Source: Branchiostoma lanceolatum (taxonomy: Eukaryota; Chordata; Leptocardii; Amphioxiformes; Branchiostomatidae). From it: a DNA stretch of 64,000 nucleotides. Location: contig NC_089727.1 of the NCBI RefSeq assembly GCF_035083965.1, positions 16,010,769 through 16,074,768 on the forward strand, read 5' to 3'. Positions within the stretch are counted from its first letter, which is position 1, and each line of letters starts with the position of its first letter. The notes below the pieces were generated by a model, which did no database searches, was not told where the DNA came from, and worked only from the letters and a program-made list of their open reading frames with translations. The position numbers were made by a program, and so were the translations under genes. This document shows positions 12,386 to 24,368 of this stretch, in pieces.

Positions 12386-14859
12386 CTAAATTTGCTTGAA
12401 GTCACACACCAGGGACAGGTGATCAGACGGATAAGTATGAGAAGGTAACCTTGTCTCTCCGACCAACTCCTCGGTTGGAATCTCAAGACAAGTTTCAACC
12501 TGGAACTTCTCCTTAGAGAAAAAGATGTAGTCTAACGTTTGGCGCCATTCCCCGTCCGTCCTGACAGTCCACGTCGTGTAGACCGGTTCTGATGTTTTGT
12601 CCGCGCTCAGACTCTTGTACGCGCTGTTCAGTTTCATCTTACTTTTGCTCATCACACTGTAGACTTCTTCCGCCGGTTGCGCATTGAAGTCCCCACACAA
12701 AATGACAGGCGTACCTTTCCCTGAAAACTTCTGTGTCTGTTTCAGTAAATCCTTACCCTGTTCGGTTCGAAGCCTTTCCCACCCCTTCCTTGCCTTCAGG
12801 TGGGTCACTCCGACAACAAAGGGCTCGGCGCCCCCTGTGGATGGATCTGAGAACTGCAGTTTGGCAAACAAAGCCACTTGGTTTGTTTCAAAACCACCCA
12901 CGGATAGAATAATGCCATCTGCATCAACTAACGAGAATTTTTCCTTCTTGAAGAAGAGAGCGCAGCCATCTGGGCCGTTGTTATTTGGGCAGTAGAGCGC
13001 GGGAGAGTCGGGTTTGGGGTAGAACAGGCCATGGTAACCTAAACTCTTCAGTGCAGGTTCCAGGAAGTCGTGGTAGTGGTCGACTTCTTGGAAACACAGG
13101 ATATCCGAGTTGTAGGCGAGAATCTCTTCCAGGATTCTGTACTTCCTCACATCCCAGTCGAGCGCTGCCGGTGGGCAACGGACAAAACTGTCGTCTGCTT
13201 GGCTAAGTGCTGGAGGACAGAAGAAAAACAGTCTTGGATTACATTTACAAGTAAGTCAAAGGTCTGATAGACAGGGGAGACAAAACAGCCGAGTAAAGGG
13301 TTAAGGAACTAGTGCCATGACACATTTATTTCTTAAGATTCTTTTCTGCTTAAGACCATTGACAACATCACAATATGACATCCTTGAAGAAACTCTCAGG
13401 GAAGTGAGAACAGTTCACCCTGCCTCATGTGAGGCTATGATCCTAGGGGACAGGCTTTTTAGCGAATGCCCACAAATGCCCACTCTGGCGAAGTCCACGC
13501 TGCACGAATCTAATTTTTAAAAATTAAAAATTTTTAAAAATTAGATTCGTGCAGCGCGGACTTTACCAGAGTGGGCATTTGTGGGCATTCGCTAAAAAGC
13601 CGATGCGTGATCCTAGTTATCATTATCATTATCATTGGTCAATGCTAGGACATCATATCTGTGTCTGTACATCATATGATGTCCTTGGTCAATGATAACA
13701 TTTAGGATACTTTTCTGAGGTAGTCAAAATATAGCCAAGGATTTAAGTACCCTTTACACAATGTGGCCAGATTTGGACTAGATCAGAAAAGTATCCTAAT
13801 CCTTATCACTGGCCAATAATAATTGAATGACAAAGTAGATTTAAATCAAGAAAGGTCAACACTCAAATAACAGAATACAATGTAAACAGCAAGGTACAAG
13901 ACTTAAAGGCACCTGCACCTGTTTACAACAGTCATCATGATTATGCAAACATGTTTCCTGTGGCAGGCATGTGTGATGTCATTACACACGTCACACAGTT
14001 TTGTTAAACATGACGCAGAAGCTATATTTGGCCATGCCTGATATATTTGTCCCAAAAGTATGACAATACCCAACCATGACCTATGATTAAGTGTAAACAT
14101 TTCTCTGTAAACAACAACTCTATATGATGTATATATCTGGGAACGTGAATCAAATTTAAGAGTCAAAGACCAATAACAGCACATATGCAACGATTGCTTG
14201 TACAGTATTGAAAAACTTGATATCAAAGCATATTACCAAGTCATTCTAATTTTCTATTTATACTGCAGCATGTAGGACTATGGGCTTCTAGCAGTCTAAT
14301 CTTGACTCAAAAACAAATTTGGTGCCAAAAGGAAGCCCTAGGAGAGAAATTTTCAAGGTTAAGCTGTAATTATAGAAGAGTTTGTTTGTTTGTTTGTTTG
14401 AATCTTGTATCAAAATACAATGTAGTCCTAAAAGATTATTGGATGATTCTGTTTCAGTTATAGAAATTCCTTAAGAGCTCTGCCGTGTGTAAAGTTACAC
14501 TTTTGTTATGATTAATCACTATTGGACAATAAGATGAGCATATTCAAGGAGGTTATGTGGTATATTCAGCTCATCATCATCATCACTATAAATAGTAACA
14601 TTACAATATAATTACCTTGTGCCAGGATGTTCCATTGCATCACGCGAAAAACATTTCCTTCTCTCACCGCCCCCTCCGTTCCCACAACTGAAACTATCGA
14701 CCTCTTCAGTAAAGGAGGCTGGTCCTTCAGTGCCTTCTCACAAGAGTCCAGAAGCTTGTCCTTGGATGTTAAAGACGACGTTGCCATGACAACAGGATGT
14801 CTAGGAGTGGTGTGAGGGTGCGGAAGCAACGGCTGATGTGTCGGACTCAAGATCTCCAT
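12386..14859 (-). CDS. NOCT: Nocturnin (circadian NADP(H) 2'-phosphatase, EEP superfamily)
   Basis: Two coding exons: 14859-14616 (start ATG, donor gtaatt) and 13209-12386 (acceptor cctccag, stop at the left end), 355 aa. The exonuclease-endonuclease-phosphatase fold is complete: MQWNILAQ at 74-81 (Asn), FQEVD with Glu123, HLKARKGWERLR at about 218, CGDFNAQP with Asp255 and Asn257, and PSDHLSLVCDF with Asp344 and His345, the usual metal and catalytic residues. The short linker ALSQADDSFVRCP and the NNGPDGCALFF segment are nocturnin-like rather than CCR4-like. Nocturnin removes the 2'-phosphate from NADP(H) and is rhythmically expressed in vertebrates. The upstream leader is non-coding: the reading frame entering at acceptor 14879 meets TGA or TAG with either candidate 5' exon, which supports the ATG at 14859. 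The N terminus is shorter than in mammals, and no strong presequence is seen. It is head to head with SUGT1. Confidence 0.93.
13439..13616. mobile_element. Palindromic MITE in the large NOCT intron
   Basis: Long inverted repeat: GGCTTTTTAGCGAATGCCC (from 13453) pairs with its complement ending at 13601, closing on a TTTTTAAAAATT core. The 8 bp GATCCTAG occurs on both sides (13439-13446 and 13609-13616), consistent with a target duplication around 13447-13608. Non-coding. Confidence 0.75.
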
Positions 14860-15418
14860 AGAATTTGCCAGCAAGTTTCTGAAAACAGAAAAAAGGAAGT
14901 TGCAGTGACAGAGACAGAGACACAGACATGAGGCTTGACTACAACTATCAAATAAAGGAGCAATTTTAGGGTCCCAATTTCTTTAAACATACAGTATTCT
15001 TTTTCTCATGTCAGAAAACCTTCTCGGCAATATCTATCAGTCAAGCCAAATTATCTTAACTGTTTGAAATCTATTTCAACAACAGGGAGTCAATTTCAAC
15101 TAAGGTTACATAAAAATTATATAAAACCTCCTTGATACAATCAAATGTCATTGCTGGCCTACAACTATAAAACGTAACATGATATATGATTATATATTCT
15201 ACTAGGACCGTGTAGTACAAACCTTACTGATCGTGGTAGCCTCAAAGCACGTTTCGGTACGCTAGTTTTCACTCTGTTATATACCGACTCTTTTATGCAA
15301 TGGGATCCGGGATATCCAAATTATGTTAGGTAATGATGACCAGCTGTTAACGGTTAACTACCAGCTGTGTAAACAATGCAACAATGTATTATGCTGATAA
15401 TCAGAAACGTTTCGTTAC

Positions 15419-15480
15419 CTGGTCCGCAGTGAGTGTACGTGCTCTATGCGAGGCAGCTAGTCTCCAGTATACTATATATA
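15419..15480 (-). promoter_or_regulatory. TATA-like box and candidate first exon of NOCT
   Basis: On the minus strand TATATATAG lies at 15480-15472. About 50 bp downstream there is a good donor (gaccag then gtaacg, exon end 15419), giving a short non-coding first exon that would splice to 14878. A second candidate leader exon ends at 15668 with the donor gtaagt. Both leaders place a stop codon in frame before the ATG at 14859. Which is used needs transcript data. Confidence 0.45.
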
Positions 15481-15557
15481 GCAGTCACGAACATATATAT
15501 ACATGAAACAACGGTTAGGGAATGATTAAGCGGCACGTTACTTGGCAACTCATTTGG

Positions 15558-15783
15558 TTGGCGCGAAAATGTGGGGGTTTCCTGTCTGATGACGTAAACA
15601 TGACGTCAGGACACACCCGCTAGAATTATTTTTAATCTATAAGAATTTCACTGACGTTTCCACTTACCAGGCAAGGTCAGGGAGAAGGTGAAGACGAAGG
15701 CGCATGTCTTCGTTTTCAAGTCTTTTCTTGGTAGGTCAGGAGGTCAGAGGTTAAGAATTGCCCACCGTGCTTTGCGCGAAAGG
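15558..15783. promoter_or_regulatory. E2F-like sites in the shared NOCT/SUGT1 promoter
   Basis: TTGGCGCGAAAA at 15558-15569 and TTTGCGCGAAAGG at 15771-15783 both match the E2F consensus. The SUGT1 start codon sits in AAGATGGCGGCC (15802 onward), a YY1-type element commonly found at vertebrate transcription starts. No TATA box is visible on the SUGT1 side. Confidence 0.4.
15590..15608. promoter_or_regulatory. Paired cAMP-response elements between NOCT and SUGT1
   Basis: TGACGTCA, the perfect CRE palindrome, is at 15601-15608. TGACGTAA, a one-base variant, is at 15590-15597. They lie about 115-130 bp upstream of the TATA-like box on the NOCT side and about 200 bp upstream of the SUGT1 ATG. CREB/ATF-family proteins bind such sites. 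Confidence 0.6.
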
Positions 15784-15803
15784 AAAACTCTAGAACTGAA
15801 AAG

Positions 15804-18800
15804 ATGGCGGCCGATATGTTTGGGTAACTGTTTACCATCAATATACATTGAATTTATGACTTTATTGACTGTTTTGTGTCTCTGAACTTTTGCCCACGCC
15901 ATGCAGATGATTTTAGAGCGTCCTGTTCTTCATTTCTAGCCAGGCGAATGAAGCGTACGTCGATGAGAACTATGAGAAAGCAGTAGAGGTGAGCTGAAAT
16001 TTTCTTCTTTTTTTTTCTGAAAAAAAAAAAATACAAGCTTGTACAAATTTACTACTCTTGAGTTGTTTAAAGCATTTTAAAGTTAATATATGTGGAAACT
16101 AAACATCGTACAATGTAATGATTTATTTTCCTTCCTCTTTGATGACTCAACACAGTTATACACCAAAGCAATTGAGGTGGATGGAGAGAAGTCAGAATTC
16201 TTCACAAAACGGGCTCAGACATATATCAAGTTGGAGCAGTACATGGGTATGTGACAAAGTATCACTGTAAATACATTTAAGTTTGCGTGGTTTTTATTTC
16301 GCGCTGAGGCAAAAATGGAGCGTTCGCGGTGGTTTTAAGTTTGCGGCAGCGCTATAGTCACATACTGCTACAGTATTGGACAGAAATGTTCGCGGTGGTT
16401 TTAGGTTCACTGTGAAACGGTCGCCACGAAAATCGCGAACATAAAACCCACCGCGAACATTTCTGCATCTACAGCACTATCAGTATATGTACCCTTTATA
16501 ACATGGACCATATAAGGTCGTTCACGATTTCAAGAACGCATGCGCAGTGACATGTAGCGACGAGAACTGTTTACAAGTCAGGGGACTTAACTGTCTTAAA
16601 TGCGTACTCGCTACTACTCGGAATAGTGAACGGCCATATTCCAGATCCCTGTGTATGCTGGATTGCAGCTGGAACTCTTTGCATGCTGGGAAAAATAGAG
16701 AATACTTGGTAATGCAGGGGGGGGGGCAAGACAGCCATATTGCCATGACAACATACACCTGACACACATGTGCCAATTACACATTGTCATGGCAACGTGT
16801 GGCTTTCCCCCTGTGTTACACAGTGAGTGAGTGAGTTACACATAATTCTGTTACCTGGAATATGGCCTAGCAGTTTTTTGGCGATACCTCAGGGGCCTAG
16901 GCATTTTTTAAAACAAAATGGTGCAAAGTGGCGTTGAATGGCCGAGTGGTTAGGCAAGCAGACACGAGATTGAGAGGCTGCGGGTTGGATTCCTGGCTAG
17001 CAGTTAACGCGACTTTCCTTATCCAAACCAGGTGTAAAAATGGGTATCTGACTTTGATTGGGGAGGCGAACGGCAGTGGAAGGAGAGGGATGGGCTCTGT
17101 CTTCCAGTACCTTGCCCTAGACACGGTGGATAACAACCCACTGCCTCTAAAGCCTCAAAAAGGCTATCTGGGACTACCTTTACCTTAGTACCTTTTTGAA
17201 TGGTGCTTGTAATATATGATAATGTCATATCTTGCTGAAAATTAATATCTTTTGTTACTACCTGTAGATGCTGTGGCAGATGCTACAAAAGCAGTGGAGT
17301 TAGACCCCAACAGCTCAAAGGCTCACCTCAGAAAAGGGTCAGTTGTTTTATGTATTACAAGGCTGAATTTTGCGATTCACGTTGAATGATTGAAGAAACA
17401 AATACATACTACAGGTATCTAACTCTTTTGTTGTTGTTCTTTGCAGGGTGGCCAGTTTCTCTCTGGATGAGTTTGAGTCAGCAAGAGAATCCTTTGTAAA
17501 AGGACAAGAGTTAGACAGTGGGTATTTTCTTTACATGCATTCCTTTTACCCTTACTGATCCAAATAACAGTGATGGCCCACCTCAGTGGAAGAACTGAAA
17601 TGCGGCGATGATGATGATGATGATGATGATCCAAACATTGATAGATTCTTTTGTAGGCTCCCCTTGTTTACTGGTAGTTAGGATGGGAGTGGGTTAAAAG
17701 TGTTGCACCACCTGTATGGGATGTACTGGTGTACTACATTTAGCTATATTGATACATCATCTGTATTTGTGCATGTTACAAAGGTGCTCATGTCAGGTGT
17801 AATAGTAAATGTTTTAGTTTTTTCTGATCCAATCGTATTTTTTTGCAGGTTCTGAGCCTCTTTTTGCAAGATGGATCAGGAAATGTGACGCAAATTTGAA
17901 CTGTGAGTTGCAAGTTTTGTCTGTAATTCAATGCAATGATACACAGCTGAAGATGTTGCATAGATTTTTGTTATAAGAAAACTATTTGAAAGATTCTAAA
18001 AGTAAACTCTGCTTAGAGCATTTGTGTCATTTGTTTGAATTGCTATTACTAGTTAGTAATATGCTGGCCCTGTATGGTAAAGATGTTTGTGCATGTGTAA
18101 GTTGATAATTTAATGATAAATCTAGATCATAGATGTGAAACTGTTCTGTTGCAGTGGAAGAGAAGGAGGAATCTGGTACAGTGGCTGAAGATGGCAAGGT
18201 ATCAAACTGAAAAAGATTTTTCTTCATTTTCTTTCCGATACAAGTAATTTTTGTGGTGAAAATTGAAGACTTGTCAGTTATTTCCATTCATTAAGTACCA
18301 ACTGATGCTGCAAACGGCACATCATTTTCAGACCTAAAAGTTCGGAAGAGTCCTGTTTAAACGTGTGTGTGTGACTTTTCCACAGCCCCTGGTTGGAGCA
18401 GCAGGGGACAGTAGCCCCGCCCCTCAGCCTGTCACTCAACCCCAGCCACAAGCCGCAGCCCCTCCCCCTGTCTCAAAGAGGTACTGTCAATCATTTTGGC
18501 TACTGCCTGTCATGCTATAGTACCATAGAAATAACCTACAAAATATGATAAGATACTACCTGGGTGCAATCCTGTCTAACTCCCATACAAAGAGGGAGGA
18601 GAACACCCAGGCTAGATAAGATGCTGTAATGCACTTTATCTTCATGGTAGCAAAATTTCACGGTGTAAGGAAAATGGACATTTTCACTGAGTTTTACCTT
18701 CACGGTGGCAGCAGTGTTTCGGCCAGACCGCGACTGAGAGGCCGTCCACTTGGGGAGGGCCATACCGCGAAAATTAAATGACCGTACCGCAAAAATTAAT

Positions 18801-21600
18801 TGACCAGGAAAAGTAACTGAATGTTGTGATCAGAAAAGACTTTGTTTATTTTTCAAAATCAATTTGTTACGAAGGTCGCTATAATCCTTGCTATAATACT
18901 GCTTCAATCGTCACAAAATGCCATCTATATTGATCAGAAACGCCTGAACTGTAAACGGGAACTCCCGCCAATGTGGTCACGTGACATCTTGCTGTCAACC
19001 AATCAGAGCACAGGTTTTATGACGCAAACCAATCAGCGCTTAGAACAATGAGCTAAAAACATGGCGGATGGGACAGGTTGCGACTCGAGCGAGCGTCATG
19101 ACTTATGGGAATTCTTAGCGAAAAATATGATTTATCTACTGTACATACGGAGAATTTTCACGGAAAAATATTCAAAGGAATATATATTGTGTCGAATATG
19201 GCCAGAAATGATGGCAAATCGCAGCAAATCATGGCGTAGAGGCTAAAATGCGCGGGCGAAATTCTTGTTTTGTTTACGTTTTTCCTTTCTGGGATGCCTT
19301 TCTTCGATTTGAGTCTTGAAAAACGGGTTTTTAATGAGATCACCGTATGCCAAAGGCACCGACATCGATTCTTTGCAATTATAACAATAGCAACAAACAA
19401 AAGAGTGTGAATGTCCAAAGATATATAGCGTCCCCACGCCCGCGGTAACAAAGAAAAACAAAGAAATTATGCAGACTTTTCGTATTTTTTCCCGATTTCT
19501 CGGCATTTAGTTTGTCTTTTTTTTAAAGAGGACGCCCTCTGTCTGAGTTCAGGACGTCCAAAGCGACATAAGGCCGTCATTTGACGGGAAGACGGCCCTC
19601 TGGCGGAAACACTGGGTGGCAGCAAGTAATTTACAGAACAGAAGTGTGAAGGAATCATATATAATAACAACAGGTTTTTCACAGTGATGATAAGTTCACG
19701 GTACAGAGGTGACCATGAAAACAGTGAAGATACAGTTAAACTAAAAGGAACAAGAATTACAGTATACAAACATGTTTGAATCTGATGCTCAGAGTGTAGT
19801 TCTTGAGGTAGCTGCCAGGTGGCAGTGTTGAGACCACTGCTGCTGATACTGCTGCATCAATTTCATGTTTTCTTTGTTGCAGACATGACTGGTACCAGAC
19901 AGAGACCCATGTCATTGTCACAGTCATGATCAAAGGGCTGAAGAAGGAAGATGTCCAAGTAGACTATGACGCATCCACGGTATGTGTGACAAGTCTTGTC
20001 TACTTGGAGAACAGATATTAATATTCATGTTGCTCAGATTTGATCCAAAGGTGTGATAGAATCACTCTGTTCAAATACATGTAGTATCCATGCATTTTTT
20101 TTGTTTTAAGTTTCTATTGGTACTTACATTAGCTAAACCTCACTTCAAATGACATGCACATGTAACATTGTAAGATAAAGCATTTCCAATGCCAAAAGGT
20201 CTAACAGTTACAATTAGTTACAAATAATTTACAATGCTCTAGTACTCAAGTAAGAACTTTAGTTTGTACTTTTGCTAGTCTAATTATCTGAAAATTAAAA
20301 GCCAATTCACCAGAACAATGTTGAATGATGGTCAGATTTAGACGTGTTCAATATTTCTTTGTTCAACATGTAGCTGAGTGCTGTGTTTAAACAAGCCAGC
20401 GGGGCAGACTATGTGTTAGACCTGGATCTGGCCCACCCCATTGTGAAGGAACAGTGCATCACCAAGGTGCTCAGCACCAAGGTAGAGATGAAGATGAAGA
20501 AGTCTGAGGGAATCAGGTGGCAGTGTCTGGAAGGGGATGGGAGGCCGTATCAGTACGCACAGTGGGCATCTGGTAAGAACAAACCCTACTTTAAATGGGT
20601 GTTACTGTACCGGTATCATTGGTTGTTTTCATGTGGAAGATTTATTCATTCTATTCATTATATCATGAGCAGAGTATTGCTGAAATGAACAGGATGGTAC
20701 ATTGCTAATCTTTGTTGATGGAAAATATGACTATGCAATAATATGTACAAGGATGGCATGAAAAATTCATGTTACCCCTAGTGTATGCTGCACAGTGATT
20801 TTTTTCAGTGAAGATTTTTGATATGTTGATTCTAGCTCTTGGTCTGAAACATTTGTTGTAGATATTAACACTTGTGCTTGAGGTGTCACTTTTACTCTTT
20901 ACTTTTACTGTCAAGGTTAGTGTAGACATGAGCACCAGCGTAAACACGAGTCCCTTCAATAATGACATCTTTGCCACAGGTAATGAGGGAGCCAGTGGTG
21001 TGACACAGTACCCGTCCTCGTCCACACACAAGAGAGACTGGAACAAGATTGTGGCAGATGTGAATAAGGAGGAGAAAGAAGAGAAAACTGAGGGAGATGC
21101 TGCCCTGAACGACTTCTTCCAACAGATCTATTCTGACGGCAATGAGGAAGTCAGGAAAGCAATGAACAAGTCATTTGTAAGTATTTTCTGTCATATCCTC
21201 ACCTTATCAGTCTCATAGCTATTCAACAGCATAACGTTCAACATAAGTCTTCCACTCCTGGCGATCCTCTGCCATTCTTATTTTGTCATATATTTGAGTT
21301 TAATTGTTCACTTTACCTAACGTTTCTGCTTGAAAGTTCAGTTTGGTATGTTGTAACAAGCTATGTTTGGTATCAAAATTGATAACACTAATTGTAATGG
21401 AGATATTCCCGTGTAAGATATGAGAAGAGTTATTTTGGAGATATGCCAGTTGTAAGTGTAGCTGGTAACAATGTTTTTGTGTGTCCCCCCAGGTGGAGTC
21501 AGGTGGTACAGTCCTCAGCACCAACTGGAAGGACATCGGCAAGAAAAAGGTGGACATGAAACCACCTGACGGTATGGAGTTCAAGAAATGGGAGCAATAA
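15804..21600 (+). CDS. SUGT1: SUGT1 (SGT1), HSP90 co-chaperone
   Basis: Twelve coding exons: 15804-15823, 15940-15988, 16156-16246, 17268-17337, 17447-17517, 17849-17902, 18155-18198, 18386-18480, 19883-19979, 20374-20572, 20980-21176 and 21493-21600. All phases agree and give 364 aa, very close to the human length. Domain order: TPR repeats in the first ~110 residues ([20 protein letters not shown], then [20 protein letters not shown]), an acidic and Pro/Gln-rich linker, a CS domain from about 166 ([18 protein letters not shown]), and an SGS domain at the C terminus ([20 protein letters not shown], then [13 protein letters not shown]). It binds HSP90 through the CS domain and SKP1 or NLR-type clients otherwise, and is needed for kinetochore assembly and innate immune receptor stability in other organisms. 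Exon 5 uses the donor at 17518 (gtgggt); the alternative GT at 17522 would give a frameshift. Intron 3 holds a MITE and a SINE. Confidence 0.95.
16264..16474. mobile_element. MITE of the TTCGCGGTGGTTTTA family in SUGT1 intron 3
   Basis: Begins CTGTAAATACATTTAAG and ends TTTCTGCATCTACAG, with internal CGCGAACATAAAACC blocks in inverted arrangement. The same element, in the opposite orientation, is at 40382-40583 and 42879-43087; a fragment is at about 3579-3620. Confidence 0.75.
16928..17192 (+). mobile_element. tRNA-derived SINE in SUGT1 intron 3
   Basis: The head resembles a tRNA (Ser/Leu-like): a box A TGGCCGAGTGGTTAGGC at 16939-16955 and a box B-like GGGTTGGATTCC at 16982-16993. It is followed by a non-tRNA body (CTTATCCAAACCAGGTG, then CTAAAGCCTCAAAAAGGC) ending near TACCTTTACCTTAGTACC. 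A related copy in the opposite orientation is at 54645-54890. Confidence 0.7.
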
Positions 21601-22686
21601 GCCCCCCTCCCCATCCGTCCCTGTCTGTTCATGTCTACCAAAAGGACTCAACTGTATATGATTTTGCACAATTCCAGTCTACATACAGTTAATAGTTTTT
21701 GCTTGTCCATAGTGAGTCATTTCAGCTGCTGAATTGTTCAGGCTTTGAAACTCGTCAACAACTTTATGAGGGTGTTGTGCCAGGTAGACTTAAGATCATT
21801 CCTGCTGCCTTGTCACATGCTGGAAAGTTTGTGGGACTGACCTTTTTAAACCATTGAAATAGTTATACTATTCTTTTGCACAAATTTCATCCTTGTAACA
21901 TGTTGTACTACATGTAATTATTTTTTTCTACCAAAAATAGGAAAAGGATATGAATACAAATTGTTCTACATCCTGAATGGGCAAAGCAACACTAGTGTTA
22001 AACATACTTTACTAGAGTATACTGTGTTCAAAATGGTTACATTATCTACATTATTGCATTTTCTATGAGGAACATGGGAGAAATGTCAAACAATCCCTGC
22101 GGAATGAATGATGGCCATCAGAAATGGAAAGGGTGTACAGATAACTGCATGGTACAGCCATGGAAGTACAAGTTTGTATGTAGCAAAGATAGGATTGGAA
22201 GAATATTCTTCATCTACAGTCTTGGAAGTAAAGAAAATCACTGGTGTCAAATCTTGGAAAATCTAAAACATTGAAATGCCGCCTTTCTCCATGTGGTCAT
22301 ATGTTTGGTTTGCACATGCAGTTTTAGGTTTAAGGGGAAGGCATAATTGCTTCCTGATCTATCTTGTCATGTCGTCATCTCTTTATGGACTTCATATTAA
22401 ATGATATTAATAGGTATGTACTTGCCTGATTGACTGTGTCTTTTGTATATACTAATGGTCCTCAGCATCTCGAAATAATGCAAATTACACTCGAGGTTTC
22501 TGTACAGTCTTGTTTTCCCTGAGTTTTCCTTGTTTTCAACATATGCACAAGAATAACTGAAGAACTGTTTGTATGCAGCAAGGAATATATGTATTCTTTG
22601 TGACTCTTGCACATGTGAGAATAAGTTAGTTGAGATTGTAAGGCTGACGAGCTATCTGCAGAATTGATAGAAACGTGAAACTTTCA

Positions 22687-22692
22687 AATAAA
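22687..22692 (+). terminator. Candidate poly(A) signal of SUGT1
   Basis: AATAAA in ttcaaataaagtcc, 1.09 kb after the stop codon. 21601-22710 is the probable 3' UTR. The convergent BTB gene ends at 22853. Confidence 0.5.
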
Positions 22693-22852
22693 GTCCAGCG
22701 TCTGGTCTGGAATGCTATAGAAACTCGACAATTTCACTGCTTTGTTTGAATACAAGAGAGGTGTTACCATATATTGTATCCGCCCGTCTAAATTACGTTT
22801 TAGAATCAGCTAGATGAAGTCCTAATGAAATGGGAAAGGATTTCCTACAATT

Positions 22853-23833
22853 TCATCGGGCAAGAATGGACTGTAACATAGCGAAAATTCGGAGCTCGTT
22901 CGCTTTAACATTTTCTCGAGATATCAGGGACAGGGCCTTGCTTTCCAGCCACGTAGCAGAGAATCGTCTAGCCAAGTGCCAGAGAGAGACACAGTTTAGT
23001 TCGTCCAGGTCGGCAACAAGTCGCCGTTCACATTGTTTTTTCAGTTCAGTAAACTGAAACCTGTCAGCAGCTATGAAGAGCGAGGGAACGAGACTAAAAG
23101 GGCGTGGTCGGTCCGCCATCTTGCCATGGAGCTCTCGTTCTACTAACTTCATCCCATAAGCCGCCTTCAGGACGAGCGTCATGACGTCAGGCTCTACGTC
23201 AGGTATCACAGCTGTTTTCTCCCTGCTCTCCTTCCAGTCATTGCCGGTGAACATGTCCCTGTGGAATGGCGAGTACATGTCGGTACTTGATAGAAACATT
23301 TCTAGACGCTTTGCCGACAGGACTTTGTGCCATGAGGACCTCTAACTCGAACCCTAATTCTAAGTTTAACCATGACCTTAACCGCCGACAACACTCTAAG
23401 TTGATAAGAAGACGCCTAACCTTAACCATAAGTATAGAATCTAGCAACAGTGATTTAGACTTATAGACCAATTGTCCGATGGCAAATCGTCCTGGTAGCA
23501 TAGGTAAGTAGCCTGTATTTACACAAGCTCTCGGCCGGAGGTTACAGGCCGGCTGGCCACTAGGAGCGCGATTCGTCAGGCTACATAGGTAAGTCAATTG
23601 CCAAAATACTTTCCTTACCTGAAGTACTGACTTGTTTCTGACAGGACATGCCAGTTACAGCGCAGTTCAACCTTGCGTACTCCCACCACCAACAACACAT
23701 CGTCTACAACAGGTCTCCTCTCCTCTGATTGGTCCTCCTCTTGCTCTTCCCGTTCCCTCTCGTGCCTGCCACTGTCCTTGGCGACCCAATATACCCCACC
23801 AGAGGGGGTGTCAAACATCTCTTTTCTATTCAT
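22853..23833 (-). CDS. Short BTB/POZ-domain protein
   Basis: Two exons: 23833-23619 (ATG, donor gtaagg) and 23258-22853 (acceptor ttccacag, stop TGA), joined in phase to give 206 aa. The join reads SETSQYFR then DMFTGNDWKES, the standard BTB core (compare the kelch-protein pattern SPYFRxMF). Preceding it is VDDVLLVVGVRKVELRCNWHVL, the BTB beta strand and helix; following are VEPDVMTLVLKAAYG, SLFIAADRFQFTELKKQCERRL and the LARRF region at the start of a BACK-like segment. The first ~40 residues are charged (EREREEQEEDQSEE). There are no kelch repeats, and the stop comes soon after the BTB, so this is a BTB-only protein or a truncated relative of a BTB-BACK gene. BTB proteins usually dimerise and often serve as CUL3 adaptors. 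It converges on SUGT1 and is divergent from the next gene. I do not assign an orthologue. Confidence 0.78.
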
Positions 23834-24368
23834 GTTGTTGAGATTAGGTACTACTGAGGTAGGTGTTACTTGTGGACGTGTCTTAGTAATGTTATATTCT
23901 CGAACTGTTCATGATATATTCTGTTGCTGTTTTCTGTAGAGCTGTTGGTGTTGCCAAGTTCTAGAACATTATTTTGTCGTAATAACGCCTGAACATCTAT
24001 CATGCAAAGGTGAAATTTCCATCCCAAGGACTATTGCAGTAATTCCATCCAATTGGAAATTTTTCACTGTACAATACTTAACGCTTTTACGGGAAATAAA
24101 CCATACTATCACCCTAAGAGGATATTCAAAAAAGAATTCCAGACAAGGTCGATGAATGCCGGAAGTTCAAATGCTGACCGGAAATTATGGAACAATCGAC
24201 GATTGTTGTACCCAGGCAACAACTTCTTTGTTGTTGTGGTTGTCAGTTACGACCTGTTTTCTTGCTGAAAACAACGCGCTGATTTGCTTGTTGTCAGTAG
24301 GATAATAATTCTACTAATAGTAAGAGAAACTATTCATTGCGTAACTTCAACAATCTATAAGACTTAAG

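Noticed and set aside
13317-13620. Coding frame across the NOCT intron palindrome
   Set aside because: It is the inverted-repeat element, with no coding signal.
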